Of a DNA stretch of 64,000 bases, positions 1 to 8,885 are shown piece by piece. The position numbers and the translations under genes are program-made. Below the pieces are notes generated by a model. It was not told the DNA's origin. It saw only the letters and a program-made list of their open reading frames with translations, and made no database searches. The DNA is from Sphaerisporangium album (lineage in GTDB: Bacteria > Actinomycetota > Actinomycetes > Streptosporangiales > Streptosporangiaceae), in assembly GCF_003323745.1 (NCBI RefSeq), contig NZ_QOIL01000026.1:1-64000 (forward strand), in the 5' to 3' direction. The stretch's first letter is position 1, and the number at the start of each line of letters is the position of its first letter.

Positions 1-574
1 CACGGACAGGATCAGGAGATCAACCTGGCCATTGACCAGGACTTTTGATGGCCGCCGACCAGGAACCGCTGTCCGTCAGCCTCGACTTTTCTGTCCGCTG
101 ATCAAGAGTTCCACGTGACCGCTCTCAGGCACGCCTCGGCGAAGCGGTAGGCCACCCCGTCGAATTGAAAGTGCACCGCCAACCACCGTCCTCATCCGCC
201 TCCCGACCTGCACTGCAACACTCACGTGCGTCGGGCGCCCGACGTTCCAGCATGGGCCGGGCCATTCTCCCGGCCGCGCTCTCGATCATCGCTGACCGGC
301 CGGTTCGATCTCGACGTCGAGCGCGAAGAGCCGCAATATTTCACATCAACGGGCCTTGATGAAGAGAACTTTCAGACGTATGTTCACGATCAAGCCGTCA
401 ATCCCCATAGGCGGCGAGATGCCGAAACGTTCCCCTCACGGCGGCCCGCCCATTCCACCGAAGTTGATCACCATGCGCATACGTGGTTCCGCCGCCACGA
501 GGCTCGTCGCGACATCAGAAGGAACCGGGCGCCTAACCGTATCCCCCCATACGCACCTGTTCAGAGAGGTGAGA
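1..574. other. Upstream region without a clear gene
   Basis: No convincing gene lies here. Frame 1 is open from the window edge and stops at the TGA at 46-48, so it could be the last 15 codons of a truncated upstream gene. A 17-codon frame (ATG at 48) overlaps that stop and repeats a similar acidic D-Q-E pattern, but nothing else supports it. From 100 to 574 the sequence is less GC-rich than the coding regions and probably carries the promoter of the M23 peptidase gene. Confidence 0.4.
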
Positions 575-1474
575 ATGCCCACACCCGGCAGGCCGACCTG
601 GCCGATGACCCTCAGCTTCGCGACCCTTGGCCTGTTGGTCACTCTCACGGCAGTGCTGCTTCCACAGGCGGCTTCGGCGCAGGGCATCAGCGTCCTGGCC
701 GTGTCGCACAAGAGCCCGTTCAACTGCGGCAAGTCCTTCTACGCCAACAACTGGAGCCCCGGCCACAGCCCTTCAGGCGCCATCGACTGGCAGAACTACG
801 GCGGCGATGACATCAACGGTGAAACCGTCCGGGCCACGGCTTCGGGCACCGCGTACTTCAACGACGCGGGTAGCACGAGCTACGGCAAGTGGGTAGAGGT
901 CCGTCACAGCGACGGCACCAGTACCCGCTATGCCCACCTCGCCACCATGGTGAGGGCGGCCGGCGGCTCCATGAGCGTCAGTCAGGGCACCACGATCGGG
1001 ACCGTCGGCTCAACGGGCGGCTCCACCGCTCCCCACCTGCACTACGAACAGCGGACCTCCACGGGCGCCGTCGACACCAGCCCCACCGTGGACGGCGTGA
1101 CCGTCTCCCTGGGCGAGAAGAAGGCCATCACCAGCACCAACACCTGCGGCGGCAACCCCTACACCCCTGAGGAGGCCTGCGGCGGCGGTTACACGGTCAT
1201 CGACTCGGCCGCCCTCACCGGTGGCCGGACCTACCTGCTCTACAACTCGGGCAACGGCTACAACTGCGTCGTGACGATGAAAACGACCAACCTCGGGTCA
1301 CCGTCGCCGGTGTCGGCCTTCCTGGAGCCGCAGGGCGAGAGCAGAACGACCGACTCGGGCAGCTACGGCTACTACGCGGGGCCGGTCAGGCGCGCCGCGT
1401 CCGGCCAATGCGTCAGGTGGGGCGGCTCGGTCGGCACCAGCTCGTACACCAGCCCCTTCGAGCACTGCGGTTGA
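575..1474 (+). CDS. Secreted M23 family metallopeptidase
   Basis: Likely a zinc endopeptidase of the LasA/lysostaphin (M23) family that cuts peptidoglycan cross-bridges or proteins outside the cell. The 299-residue product starts with a signal peptide (hydrophobic core about 12-30, likely cut after ASA at 33-35). The M23 zinc ligands are visible: H64 and D71 in the GHSPSGAIDW stretch, H121 in RYAHL, and H154/H156 in HLHYEQ. About 110 residues follow the catalytic domain, with paired cysteines suggesting a disulfide-bonded extension. ATG 575 was chosen because GAGAGG ends five bases before it and it places the signal peptide at the N terminus. An in-frame GTG lies two codons earlier, and the frame is open back to 356. 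Family assignment is firm; the substrate is not known. Confidence 0.85.
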   Translation: MPTPGRPTWPMTLSFATLGLLVTLTAVLLPQAASAQGISVLAVSHKSPFNCGKSFYANNWSPGHSPSGAIDWQNYGGDDINGETVRATASGTAYFNDAGSTSYGKWVEVRHSDGTSTRYAHLATMVRAAGGSMSVSQGTTIGTVGSTGGSTAPHLHYEQRTSTGAVDTSPTVDGVTVSLGEKKAITSTNTCGGNPYTPEEACGGGYTVIDSAALTGGRTYLLYNSGNGYNCVVTMKTTNLGSPSPVSAFLEPQGESRTTDSGSYGYYAGPVRRAASGQCVRWGGSVGTSSYTSPFEHCG

Positions 1475-1738
1475 GAGCGCGGCCCGTACGGCGGCTGGTC
1501 GTTGAAGATCGGTGAGAGTGCCGGCTGATCATCGATGGCCGGCCGATGCAGCAGGTCAGGCGGGGCGGAAGGCGCGACGACGGCCTCCCGCCCCGCCTGC
1601 GCCTCAGGAAAGCGGCGCTGACACTCCAGAGCCGCGCCGCTTCCGCGGAGGGCCGGTCCACGGCGGTTCCCGTCCTTCGCTCCGGCGGGCATGACGCCAG
1701 GACGGCTTTTGTCGGTGGTGATCCCTAGTCTCCCGGGC

Positions 1739-3076
1739 ATGACAACTGCGACGCAGGCGTACAGCTACGCCTCGCCTTCTACCTTGGTGAACGGACGTCT
1801 GGGGTTGTCGACGTCCGGCGGCAGGGCCCTCAGCGGACCCGCTCTCGCGCCCAGGTTCTTCAGCGGGCTGGTGACGCAGGCGGCGCCCGCTGCCGCGGCC
1901 CTGCTGGGCGTTGCGGACGTGGCCCTCACCCGTTACCACAAACCGCGTCCAGGGTGGACGCGCGACCCGGTCGTGACGTGCGGCGGTGACCGGCTACGGT
2001 TCGAGTCGTTCTCCGCCTGCGGCGGTGTCTACGCCCGGCTCGACCTGCTCGGCGGCGCGCTGGACGGCGAGGTGTTCGACAGGGGGACGACCAACGTCGA
2101 CGTCAACGGGCCGCTGCGTGAGGCGCTGGCCAGGGTGGGGGCACGCGACCCGCTGCACCTCGGCGTCGGCGCCGACGAGTTGACGGTGACGACCCTCGAT
2201 GGCGCGGTCGTGGAGAAGAAGGTGCCGCTGCCGGAGCGGTGGCTACGGGGCTTCGCCGAGGTACAGGTGATCGCGGCGGGCATGGACCTGAGGGCCGAGT
2301 TGCCCGGCATGAGTGCCGTGCGGTTCCTGCGTGCGCTGCCCAAGCGAGCGACGGCCGACCTCTGGGTCTCTCCCGCAGGCCGTGATCTGCGTATCGGTGA
2401 CCGGCCCACCGCGGGATCCGTGTGCCTGTCCGGCGTGGGACGCCTGGCGACGCTCCTCCCCTTGCTCCGCTTCGCCAAGAGCCTCAAGGTGTACGGCCCG
2501 GCCGAGCCCGGCGGGGCGGTGTCGAGTGCGTGGGAGCTCGAACTGCCGGGGATGCGCTACACGCTGGCCCTGTCGCCGGAGCGCTGGCGTGGCTTCTCCG
2601 GGGAGGGCGCGGTGCTGGCCGATCTCGCGACCGAGGAGGCCGGGGCCGACGCCGACGTGGTGGGCATGCTGCTCAACTTCGAGCCCGAGGTGGAGATGGG
2701 TCTCCTGGCCGATCGCGCCGGTCTGTCCATCGCGCGGGTCCGTGCCGCGCTCACCCAGCTCGGGGTGGCCGGCCGTGTCGGCTACGACCTGGCCGAAGCC
2801 GCGCACTTCCACCGCGAGCTGCCCTACGACAGGGAGCATGTGCGCAACCTCAACCCTCGGCTGTCCGCCGCGAGGTCGCTGGTCGAGACGGGTGCCGTAG
2901 AGCTCGCCGGCGACTACGCCCGCGTGCGTACCGGCGGCGGTGTGCGCGAGGTCGGCATGGCCGATGGGTCGTGCACCTGCCAGTGGTGGTGGGACCACCG
3001 TGGCTCGCGCGGGCCGTGCAAACACGTGCTGGCCGCCAGGATCGCCGCCCGTGCCGTCGCGGACGTGGCCCGGTGA
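1739..3076 (+). CDS. SWIM zinc-finger family protein
   Basis: A 445-residue protein whose C terminus carries a SWIM zinc-binding motif, CxCx(n)CxH, visible as CTC, then about 14 residues, then CKH (roughly 412-432). SWIM domains are predicted to bind DNA or protein, and in bacteria they occur in SNF2-associated proteins and stand-alone proteins of unknown role. The N-terminal 400 residues show no domain I recognise. ATG 1739 was chosen because the family begins close to the aromatic stretch that follows; an in-frame start at 1691 adds 16 residues. The next gene begins with a GTGA overlap, so the two are translationally coupled and their products may form a complex. Confidence 0.75.
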   Translation: MTTATQAYSYASPSTLVNGRLGLSTSGGRALSGPALAPRFFSGLVTQAAPAAAALLGVADVALTRYHKPRPGWTRDPVVTCGGDRLRFESFSACGGVYARLDLLGGALDGEVFDRGTTNVDVNGPLREALARVGARDPLHLGVGADELTVTTLDGAVVEKKVPLPERWLRGFAEVQVIAAGMDLRAELPGMSAVRFLRALPKRATADLWVSPAGRDLRIGDRPTAGSVCLSGVGRLATLLPLLRFAKSLKVYGPAEPGGAVSSAWELELPGMRYTLALSPERWRGFSGEGAVLADLATEEAGADADVVGMLLNFEPEVEMGLLADRAGLSIARVRAALTQLGVAGRVGYDLAEAAHFHRELPYDREHVRNLNPRLSAARSLVETGAVELAGDYARVRTGGGVREVGMADGSCTCQWWWDHRGSRGPCKHVLAARIAARAVADVAR

Positions 3077-6000
3077 GCGTCTGGCAGGAGGTGCGCGACC
3101 TCATCACCGAGCGCGGGAGCCGAGCGCTGGCCGACCGCGTGGTCGCGTTGACCGAGTCCGAGCGCCGCGAGGTGGCAGAACGCCTGCCGGGGTTCCTCAA
3201 GGAGATGCGCGACATGGCCGCCCAGATGGCCCGTGAGGGGTGGACGGCCGGTGACGACGGCCTCGGCGAGGAGGAGGGCGCCCGGCCCGACTGGGAGTGG
3301 GCGGAGATCGAGAGGGATGTCCGGTGGCAGGTGGGCGACGCGCTCGCCGCGTTCGCGGAACCGCTGCGGATCGCGGGAGCGGGCACCTTGTCGAGCCCGG
3401 CCGCCGCCGTCGCCTGGCTGACCCGCCGCGAGTTCAACCCGCGGCGCAGGACGACCCCGCACCCGGCCGATCTCGTTCGCGTGCTGGCCGTCCGCCCTGC
3501 CGACTGGCAGGCCGACGTGGCGTTCCGGCTTTCCCAGAAGATCCGTACGGCGGGCGACCGCATCGCCCCCCTGGTACTCGCCCTGTTGCGGGCCTCCGGT
3601 TGCGAGCCGCCCAAGCACGACCCGCTCGTGGTCGCCTGGCTCTCCACCCAGGTGGTGGACGACGACCCGCTGCTCGGGCCGATGCTTCCCCGGATCTTCG
3701 AGGCGGAGGGAGCGGGCCGCGCCCTGCGCGACGAACGGCTGACCCCCGCGCCCACGCCCTGGCTCGCACTGTTCCGGCGGCTCCTCGCGGCCGGCCGGGT
3801 GTCGCGCGAGGAACTCCTCGACGGCTGCGTGGGCCGCTTCCTGCGCGGAGGCGACGCCATCGACCTGCGCTTCTTCGTACGGTTGCACGACCTGGTCGAT
3901 CCCACACGACAGGAGGCGGCGGCGCGGGCGCGTGACTATCTGCGGCTGCTCCCCGCCGCCCCCGGCCCGGTCGCGGAGCTGGCGCTCGCCCAGGTGCGCC
4001 GTACCGGCCCTCACGATGCCGCCGACGTCGTCGAGGCGATCGGCGCGCTGACCTTCCGCGCCGAAGCCAAGCCGGCCCGGGCGGGCCTGAGCTGGCTGGA
4101 CGAGGAGGTGCGGCGGGCGCCCGCGGGCGCGGGCGAGCTGGCACCCGCGCTGGTCACCGCGTTCGCGCACACGTCCTACGAGGTTCAACGGCGCGCGGCC
4201 AAGCTCGCTGTCGAACACGCCACCGCGTTCGGCGCGCGTTCCGCACTGATCGCCGACGCCGTTCCCATGCTGCCCGCCGATCTCGGCGCGCAGGTGGCCG
4301 CCGCGTTCGGGGGCGAGGTGGCGGCCGAAGAGGCGCCGGAGCCGTTCACTCCCGTGGCGTTGCCCGAACCCGCGGAGCCCGGCCCGTTCCCCGCACACCC
4401 CCTGAACCTCGGCAAGTCGGATCACCGCGGCTGGGTGGGGTGCGAGCGGTGGCTCGCCGGATTCGTCCGGCAGGCGTGGAGCGACCGTGAGGCTTTGCGG
4501 GAGACGGTGACACCCGCTTTCCGCGACTCCTCTCCCTATCTCTACGAGACCGAGCGCTGGGTCGACCCCCATGCCTGGATCGCCGCCCTGGCGAAGGAGA
4601 TCATCGCCCCCGGCACCGATCCTGGCGTGCCCGATCCGGAGCCGGTCGATCCCTGGGCGGGAGCGAGCTTCTCTGTGCACGTCACCGCCGCGACGGCTGA
4701 AGAGCTGGAAGACGATCAGGGGGAAGAGCCGGAAGACGATTCCGAGCCCGGGCGGGCGTTCGGCTACCTGCCCGAGCATGTCCGACAGGAGATCTTCCGC
4801 CAGATGGCGGAGATCGGAGTCTCCGCCGAGCGGGTGGCGGCGATGCGCGACGGGCTGCCCGTGCCCCCGACCGCCCCCGGCGAACCGGAGTTCCGCGTGG
4901 GGATCGGCTACACGGGATACAGGCCACTGTTCGACGAGCCCGAAGAGCCCGAAGAGCCCGATCCCGCCGCTGAGTTCCGCCGCCGGAACCGCTTGCCCGA
5001 GCCCCGGTACGTCTCGCCGCCGCACACGTTCCTGCTGCACCGGCTCAGCGAGCTCTACCTGGCACTGCGGGAGGGCACGCTGCCCCCCGTCCTCCTGGCG
5101 ACGCCCACGGTGATGACCGGCCACCTGGACCCTGACGTGCTGGTCGACCGGCTGGAGACGTGCGCGGCCGCGGGCGCCGAACCGCTGTCCGCCGACCTGC
5201 AGCAGGCGCTGCTGCGGCTGCCGAGAGGGACCCGTCCCGACGCCGCCGAACGCGCCACGCGTATAGGCTCACGGGCGGCGTCGGCGGCCGCCGCCTGGCT
5301 GGCCGGTGGCGGCCTGCCCGACCCCGAGGCAGGCCTGAAGTGGGGCTACGTCGAGGACGCCAGTGAGTACCTCTTCGACGAACGCGCACCGCGACACGTC
5401 GGCCAGGTCCGTCTCGTGCCGGTGCTGCGATCGGAGCCGACCGGACACGATCTCATCGACGAGCTGCTGCACGCGCCATCGAAGTGGCGCGGGGAGGGGC
5501 ACGGGGACGCCATGAGCTGGTGGCCGGCGGTCCTGCCGTCACACCGCGAGGTCGTCTCCGTCAACTACCTGCCCCACCTGCTCTACCAGTGGAACCAGCC
5601 GGGGGTCCACCCGCAGTATCTCGCGGCCCTGTCCGAGGCGGACGGCCCGCTGGGGGACGCGACCGCGCTCATCCTCGCCTACTTCCTGGCCGAACGGCAT
5701 CCGGAAGCGGTGCCTCTACTGCTGCGAATGGCGGCCAGCGGAGATTTGCCCACCGAGGCGGTAGGCCACCAGGTCGCGCTCCTGATCCGCCGATCCCGGT
5801 TCGAGACCCGTCCGGCCCTCGCTTCCCTTACCGAGGCCGCCCACCGTGGCGGACACAGGCAGGTCTGGGAGATCCTCCGAAGCATGCTGCCGGCCCTGCT
5901 ACCCGCCGAGGGCGAACGGCCGAACGTCACCCACTCCGAGGCGGTGGCACTCGCCGCCGACGTGGCAGCCTGGGTGAACGCCCGCGGCGAAATCCCAGCC

Positions 6001-6105
6001 GTGTCAGCCTTCGCCGAGAGCGGCCGCGCCACCCGCTTCGCCGGGGAATGCGCCCGCCTACGCGACCAACTCCACTGGCCCCGGTCCGGCCGTTCACATC
6101 CATGA
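3073..6105 (+). CDS. DUF6493-like large protein, coupled to the SWIM protein
   Basis: A 1010-residue soluble protein without signal peptide or membrane segments, rich in Leu/Ala/Arg helices with repeated alpha-helical pairs (HEAT/ARM-like look), and with an acidic linker of Glu/Asp-Pro runs around residues 530-640. From memory it resembles the DUF6493 family, which is found next to SWIM zinc-finger proteins in actinomycetes; no biochemical role is known. GTG 3073 overlaps the upstream stop (GTGA), which fixes the start better than any alternative, although the frame is open far upstream as a shadow of the SWIM gene. The pairing suggests a scaffold-like partner of the SWIM protein. Function unknown. 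Confidence 0.7.
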   Translation: MSVWQEVRDLITERGSRALADRVVALTESERREVAERLPGFLKEMRDMAAQMAREGWTAGDDGLGEEEGARPDWEWAEIERDVRWQVGDALAAFAEPLRIAGAGTLSSPAAAVAWLTRREFNPRRRTTPHPADLVRVLAVRPADWQADVAFRLSQKIRTAGDRIAPLVLALLRASGCEPPKHDPLVVAWLSTQVVDDDPLLGPMLPRIFEAEGAGRALRDERLTPAPTPWLALFRRLLAAGRVSREELLDGCVGRFLRGGDAIDLRFFVRLHDLVDPTRQEAAARARDYLRLLPAAPGPVAELALAQVRRTGPHDAADVVEAIGALTFRAEAKPARAGLSWLDEEVRRAPAGAGELAPALVTAFAHTSYEVQRRAAKLAVEHATAFGARSALIADAVPMLPADLGAQVAAAFGGEVAAEEAPEPFTPVALPEPAEPGPFPAHPLNLGKSDHRGWVGCERWLAGFVRQAWSDREALRETVTPAFRDSSPYLYETERWVDPHAWIAALAKEIIAPGTDPGVPDPEPVDPWAGASFSVHVTAATAEELEDDQGEEPEDDSEPGRAFGYLPEHVRQEIFRQMAEIGVSAERVAAMRDGLPVPPTAPGEPEFRVGIGYTGYRPLFDEPEEPEEPDPAAEFRRRNRLPEPRYVSPPHTFLLHRLSELYLALREGTLPPVLLATPTVMTGHLDPDVLVDRLETCAAAGAEPLSADLQQALLRLPRGTRPDAAERATRIGSRAASAAAAWLAGGGLPDPEAGLKWGYVEDASEYLFDERAPRHVGQVRLVPVLRSEPTGHDLIDELLHAPSKWRGEGHGDAMSWWPAVLPSHREVVSVNYLPHLLYQWNQPGVHPQYLAALSEADGPLGDATALILAYFLAERHPEAVPLLLRMAASGDLPTEAVGHQVALLIRRSRFETRPALASLTEAAHRGGHRQVWEILRSMLPALLPAEGERPNVTHSEAVALAADVAAWVNARGEIPAVSAFAESGRATRFAGECARLRDQLHWPRSGRSHP

Positions 6106-6157
6106 GCGGCCGGTACCTTGAGCATGTGCCTGCCCTCGCCGGTTGCCGGGCGGAACG

Positions 6158-7339
6158 TCAGCCGGTAGATGGGGCGTCGAGTCCAGCGCGGTTGAAACGG
6201 TCGATGAGGGAGGGCTTGCGCAGGTGCTCCTGGCGTAGGGCTGCGAAGCGCCGTGCGAACCCGTCCAAACGGTCGGCCCGCTGAGCCACCGCCCGCAGAT
6301 CCGTGAGCAGTTCGACGGCCGCGTCGTACTCGCCCGGCCTCTTGTTTGCGATCATCGCGCCCACCCTCGACCAGGCCGCGTCCTCGTCGCCGGTGAGCGC
6401 GTCCAGCCTCTTCTCACGGGGCAGGGCCCGCTCCCGCTCGCGGTTAGCCTCTTCCTGGGCACGCTCGGCCGCCGAGCGGCGTTCACGTTCCTGACGGCGT
6501 TCCGCCGCGGCGTCCAGCAGTTCGGCCACGGTACGCCTGAAAACTTCACCACCGTCGACTTTGGGTTCGCTGCGGAACCGGCGCATCAGTTCCATCCGTA
6601 CCTGGGCCGCCTGGTCCTTGACGACGACCCGCATCAGCGACTCGTCCTTCTCGTCCTGGGACAGTTTCGTGAGCCATACGGCCAGCTCTCGGGCATCGTC
6701 CCGGACGATGGCCTGGAGTGGACTCCCCTCGGCCGCGACCGCGAGCAGATCGGGGTCGAGGCGCAGGAAGTCGGCCAGGGCCCGCTGCGGCGCGCTCAGC
6801 GTGCCGAGCCCCGGCGGCACCGCCGGTTCCAGCGTGTCCTCTTCCTCGTCGTCAAAGGCGTCCTCGTCGCGTTCCCACACGCGGTAGGCCGACAGCCAGG
6901 CCAGGTAGAGCGGCCGCAGATCCCCTGCGGCGAGTTCGGCGCGGACGCCGACGACGGCCGACAGTGCGTCCTCGGCATCCTCTACCCACTCGCCCTCCTC
7001 GTCCTCGCTGGTCAGGTCAAGGATGAGGTGTTCGCCGGAGGTCCAAGCCGTCACCTGGTCTCCTACGCGGTACCGCTCGGCGATGTCCAGGTCGAGGAGC
7101 GTTCGGGGCAGCCGGAGCATCACCCGATGGGTGCCCCAGTTGGCCAGGTACAGGTGGGCGTCGTAGTAGCGCTCCATCATCCGGTTCGGGTCGCCGCGGA
7201 AATCACCCCAGTGGTACTCGTTGGTGAAGCTGGTGGAGGTGATCCGGGCACGGGTGGACAGCGCCCGGACCTCGGCCTGCTGACGGGCGTCCAGCGGACG
7301 GTCGACCGCGAGGAACTCGTAGTACTGGTACTCACTCAT
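6158..7339 (-). CDS. Conserved hypothetical protein, coiled-coil C-terminal half
   Basis: A 393-residue soluble protein that I cannot assign. It starts with an aromatic MSEYQYYEF stretch, has an acidic middle (runs of D/E near 105-115 and 165-175), and a long basic, probably coiled-coil segment rich in RER/AAER patterns at about 270-320. It lies four bases downstream of the small gene 7343-7654, so the two form an operon, and it converges on the SWIM/DUF6493 operon with only 52 bases between the stops. That arrangement suggests a functional link among the four genes but does not prove one. ATG 7339 is the only good start at the N terminus. Confidence 0.65.
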   Translation of the reverse strand: MSEYQYYEFLAVDRPLDARQQAEVRALSTRARITSTSFTNEYHWGDFRGDPNRMMERYYDAHLYLANWGTHRVMLRLPRTLLDLDIAERYRVGDQVTAWTSGEHLILDLTSEDEEGEWVEDAEDALSAVVGVRAELAAGDLRPLYLAWLSAYRVWERDEDAFDDEEEDTLEPAVPPGLGTLSAPQRALADFLRLDPDLLAVAAEGSPLQAIVRDDARELAVWLTKLSQDEKDESLMRVVVKDQAAQVRMELMRRFRSEPKVDGGEVFRRTVAELLDAAAERRQERERRSAAERAQEEANRERERALPREKRLDALTGDEDAAWSRVGAMIANKRPGEYDAAVELLTDLRAVAQRADRLDGFARRFAALRQEHLRKPSLIDRFNRAGLDAPSTG

Positions 7340-7342
7340 TGG

Positions 7343-7654
7343 TCACGGCCCCCAGTGCCGGTAGGCGTCAATCCATTCAGAGCCTTTGGGTGGTGGTGTG
7401 GGCAGCGGAAGGTCCAGGATGCCGATCGCCTGCCGGTGAGGCCCGCGGGTGCAGATCGCGACGATCCCGCTTCCCGCGAGCAAATCGACCTTCTTGACCG
7501 TCACCTCGACGCCGAGCACCGTCGCCTCGAACGGCACGGCCAAGTGCTCCTCCAGCATGACGTGAAAGCCGGAGACCTGCTCATTCTCGTCATAGGCGTC
7601 GAGGATGGCCCGCTCGACCAGCGCCTCCAGTTCCACCTCGCTCAGCCCAGCCAT
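7343..7654 (-). CDS. Small conserved hypothetical protein
   Basis: A 103-residue protein of unknown function. It has an acidic helical N terminus (LSEVELEALVERAILDAYDE) and then alternating beta-type segments, ending in a Trp/Pro-rich tail. It is probably the first gene of a two-gene operon with 6158-7339 (three bases between stop and next start). ATG 7654 is preferred over a TTG three codons upstream; neither has a strong ribosome binding site. I do not recognise a domain with confidence. Confidence 0.6.
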   Translation of the reverse strand: MAGLSEVELEALVERAILDAYDENEQVSGFHVMLEEHLAVPFEATVLGVEVTVKKVDLLAGSGIVAICTRGPHRQAIGILDLPLPTPPPKGSEWIDAYRHWGP

Positions 7655-7740
7655 GACGAGCAAGCGTAACCAAGATCGAGCATGCCGTAATCACCTTCCA
7701 CGAAGACGGCGGGTGCTCGCTTCGCTCGGCGGAGATCAAC

Positions 7741-7800
7741 TCATCGGCCGCTTCGGCGAGCAGGCACAACACCGCCCCAGGCGAGTTTGAGATCGCTCAT
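7741..7800 (-). CDS. Possible 19-codon peptide overlapping the membrane protein gene
   Basis: A 19-residue frame (MSDLKLAWGGVVPARRSGR) whose ATG overlaps the stop of the preceding gene as ATGA. It could be a real micro-gene made by translational coupling or the remaining N terminus of a longer gene lost by deletion. Only the overlap supports it; length and composition cannot decide. Confidence 0.25.
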   Translation of the reverse strand: MSDLKLAWGGVVPARRSGR

Positions 7801-8024
7801 CGGTCCTCCGTTCGATAGCGGGTGCGGGCCCGGACCCAGACGCCGGCGCCCGCAATGGTGCCGAGCGCGACGGCGGCTGCCCAGACGCCGACGATCAGGT
7901 CGGGTCCGGCGTCGGCGAGGGCGACCGCGGCGGCCAGGCCGCACCCGGGCAGCGCGCCGAGGGTGGATCCCACGCTGAGGTGGCGGCCCAGGGAAGGGCG
8001 CTGCTCGGGAGGACGGTGCGCCAT
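7797..8024 (-). CDS. Small two-helix membrane protein
   Basis: A 75-residue protein with a basic N terminus (about 1-15), two hydrophobic segments (about 18-40 and 42-62) and a basic C-terminal tail, so probably a small inner-membrane protein with both ends inside. ATG 8024 overlaps the stop of the upstream DUF6907-like gene as ATGA, so the two are co-translated. Small two-helix proteins of this kind are common in actinomycete integrative elements (Spd-like genes), but no specific family can be named. Function unknown. Confidence 0.55.
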   Translation of the reverse strand: MAHRPPEQRPSLGRHLSVGSTLGALPGCGLAAAVALADAGPDLIVGVWAAAVALGTIAGAGVWVRARTRYRTEDR

Positions 8025-8506
8025 CACCCACCACCCCCGGTCGCGACCGGATCGGCGACCGATCGCGGAGGTGTCGGGACGCCTTTGTCGTCGAACTCCC
8101 AGCCCCTGTCGATCAGCTGCGCGCGGGCGTCCTGGATGCATCCCAGCGCCCAGGTGTCGGAGAATCCGGTCAGCTCGGCCAGTTCGTGCTTGGACATCGG
8201 CTGACACTTCTTCGCTCTGGTGATCCAGAAGCGGATGGCCCGGCGTTTGTTCTGCTCATCGGGTCGCGACCGGTCGCGACCACCGCCGCGACGTTCGGCG
8301 TGGGCCGGCGACAGGACCACGCCGATGTCGTGCAGCTCGATGACCGGTGAGCCGGAGTCGTTGGACATGCACACCGCGCCGGGGCCGACCGGCGTGGTGG
8401 TGGAGCAGTAGGCGGCCCCGGGGATGCCCTCGCCGTCGTGGTGGTCGGTGCACCAGGGCGCGCATCTCGCCTTGCCCGTGGGCGCCAGGGTCGTACTGTT
8501 TCCCAT
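8024..8506 (-). CDS. DUF6907-like zinc-site protein with a helix-turn-helix-like C terminus
   Basis: A 160-residue protein in two parts. Residues about 14-60 carry a C-x3-C-x2-HH pattern (CAPWCTDHH) followed by further Cys, resembling the DUF6907 family of actinomycetes. After a basic linker, residues about 100-140 (MSKHELAELTGFSDTWALG and following) look like a helix-turn-helix. ATG 8506 has an excellent ribosome binding site, AGGAGGAAG, seven bases upstream. It heads a chain with the membrane protein (ATGA overlap) downstream of the anti-sigma ATPase gene. A DNA- or partner-binding regulator is an inference. Confidence 0.6.
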   Translation of the reverse strand: MGNSTTLAPTGKARCAPWCTDHHDGEGIPGAAYCSTTTPVGPGAVCMSNDSGSPVIELHDIGVVLSPAHAERRGGGRDRSRPDEQNKRRAIRFWITRAKKCQPMSKHELAELTGFSDTWALGCIQDARAQLIDRGWEFDDKGVPTPPRSVADPVATGGGG

Positions 8507-8600
8507 TGGGTCTTCCTCCTGGTGGGCGTCGGTTATGGGGTGTGTCAGGGGGTTGATCAAGGGCTCGGCCGGTGTTGCTGCACCTGGCCGGGCCCGGGCC

Positions 8601-8885
8601 TCAGACGGCGCGGCCGAACAGCACGTCGTTCCACAGGACCTGGGCGTCGCGGTGGCTCATCCGGTGGGTCACGTGCCGGCCGCTCCGGTCGACGCGGGCG
8701 ATGTGCATCTGGCCGCCCCCGGCGATCAGGTAGTAGACCGTGGCCCGGCAGGCGCAGGTCCACTGCACGGTCCGGCGCCTCTCCTCCTGGGACTGTGGCT
8801 GGAGCCAGGTGATCCGCCGTGCGGTCCGCTCGGCGCTGAGCACGTGCGGTCCGTGGTCGGCGTGGCCTGAGGTCGTCTCGATCAC
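8601..8885 (-). CDS. Small conserved protein coupled to an anti-sigma ATPase
   Basis: A 94-residue protein starting with GTG 8885, which overlaps the stop of the upstream ATPase gene as GTGA. It has a CxC motif in WTCACRATVYYL (about residues 48-59) and a basic C terminus, and no signal peptide. Its position directly after a HATPase anti-sigma-type gene suggests it works with that protein. I do not recognise the family. Confidence 0.55.
   Translation of the reverse strand: MIETTSGHADHGPHVLSAERTARRITWLQPQSQEERRRTVQWTCACRATVYYLIAGGGQMHIARVDRSGRHVTHRMSHRDAQVLWNDVLFGRAV

Noticed and set aside
2914-5124. 736-codon minus-strand frame opposite DUF6493
   Set aside because: Antisense shadow; the GTGA coupling and family resemblance support the plus-strand gene.
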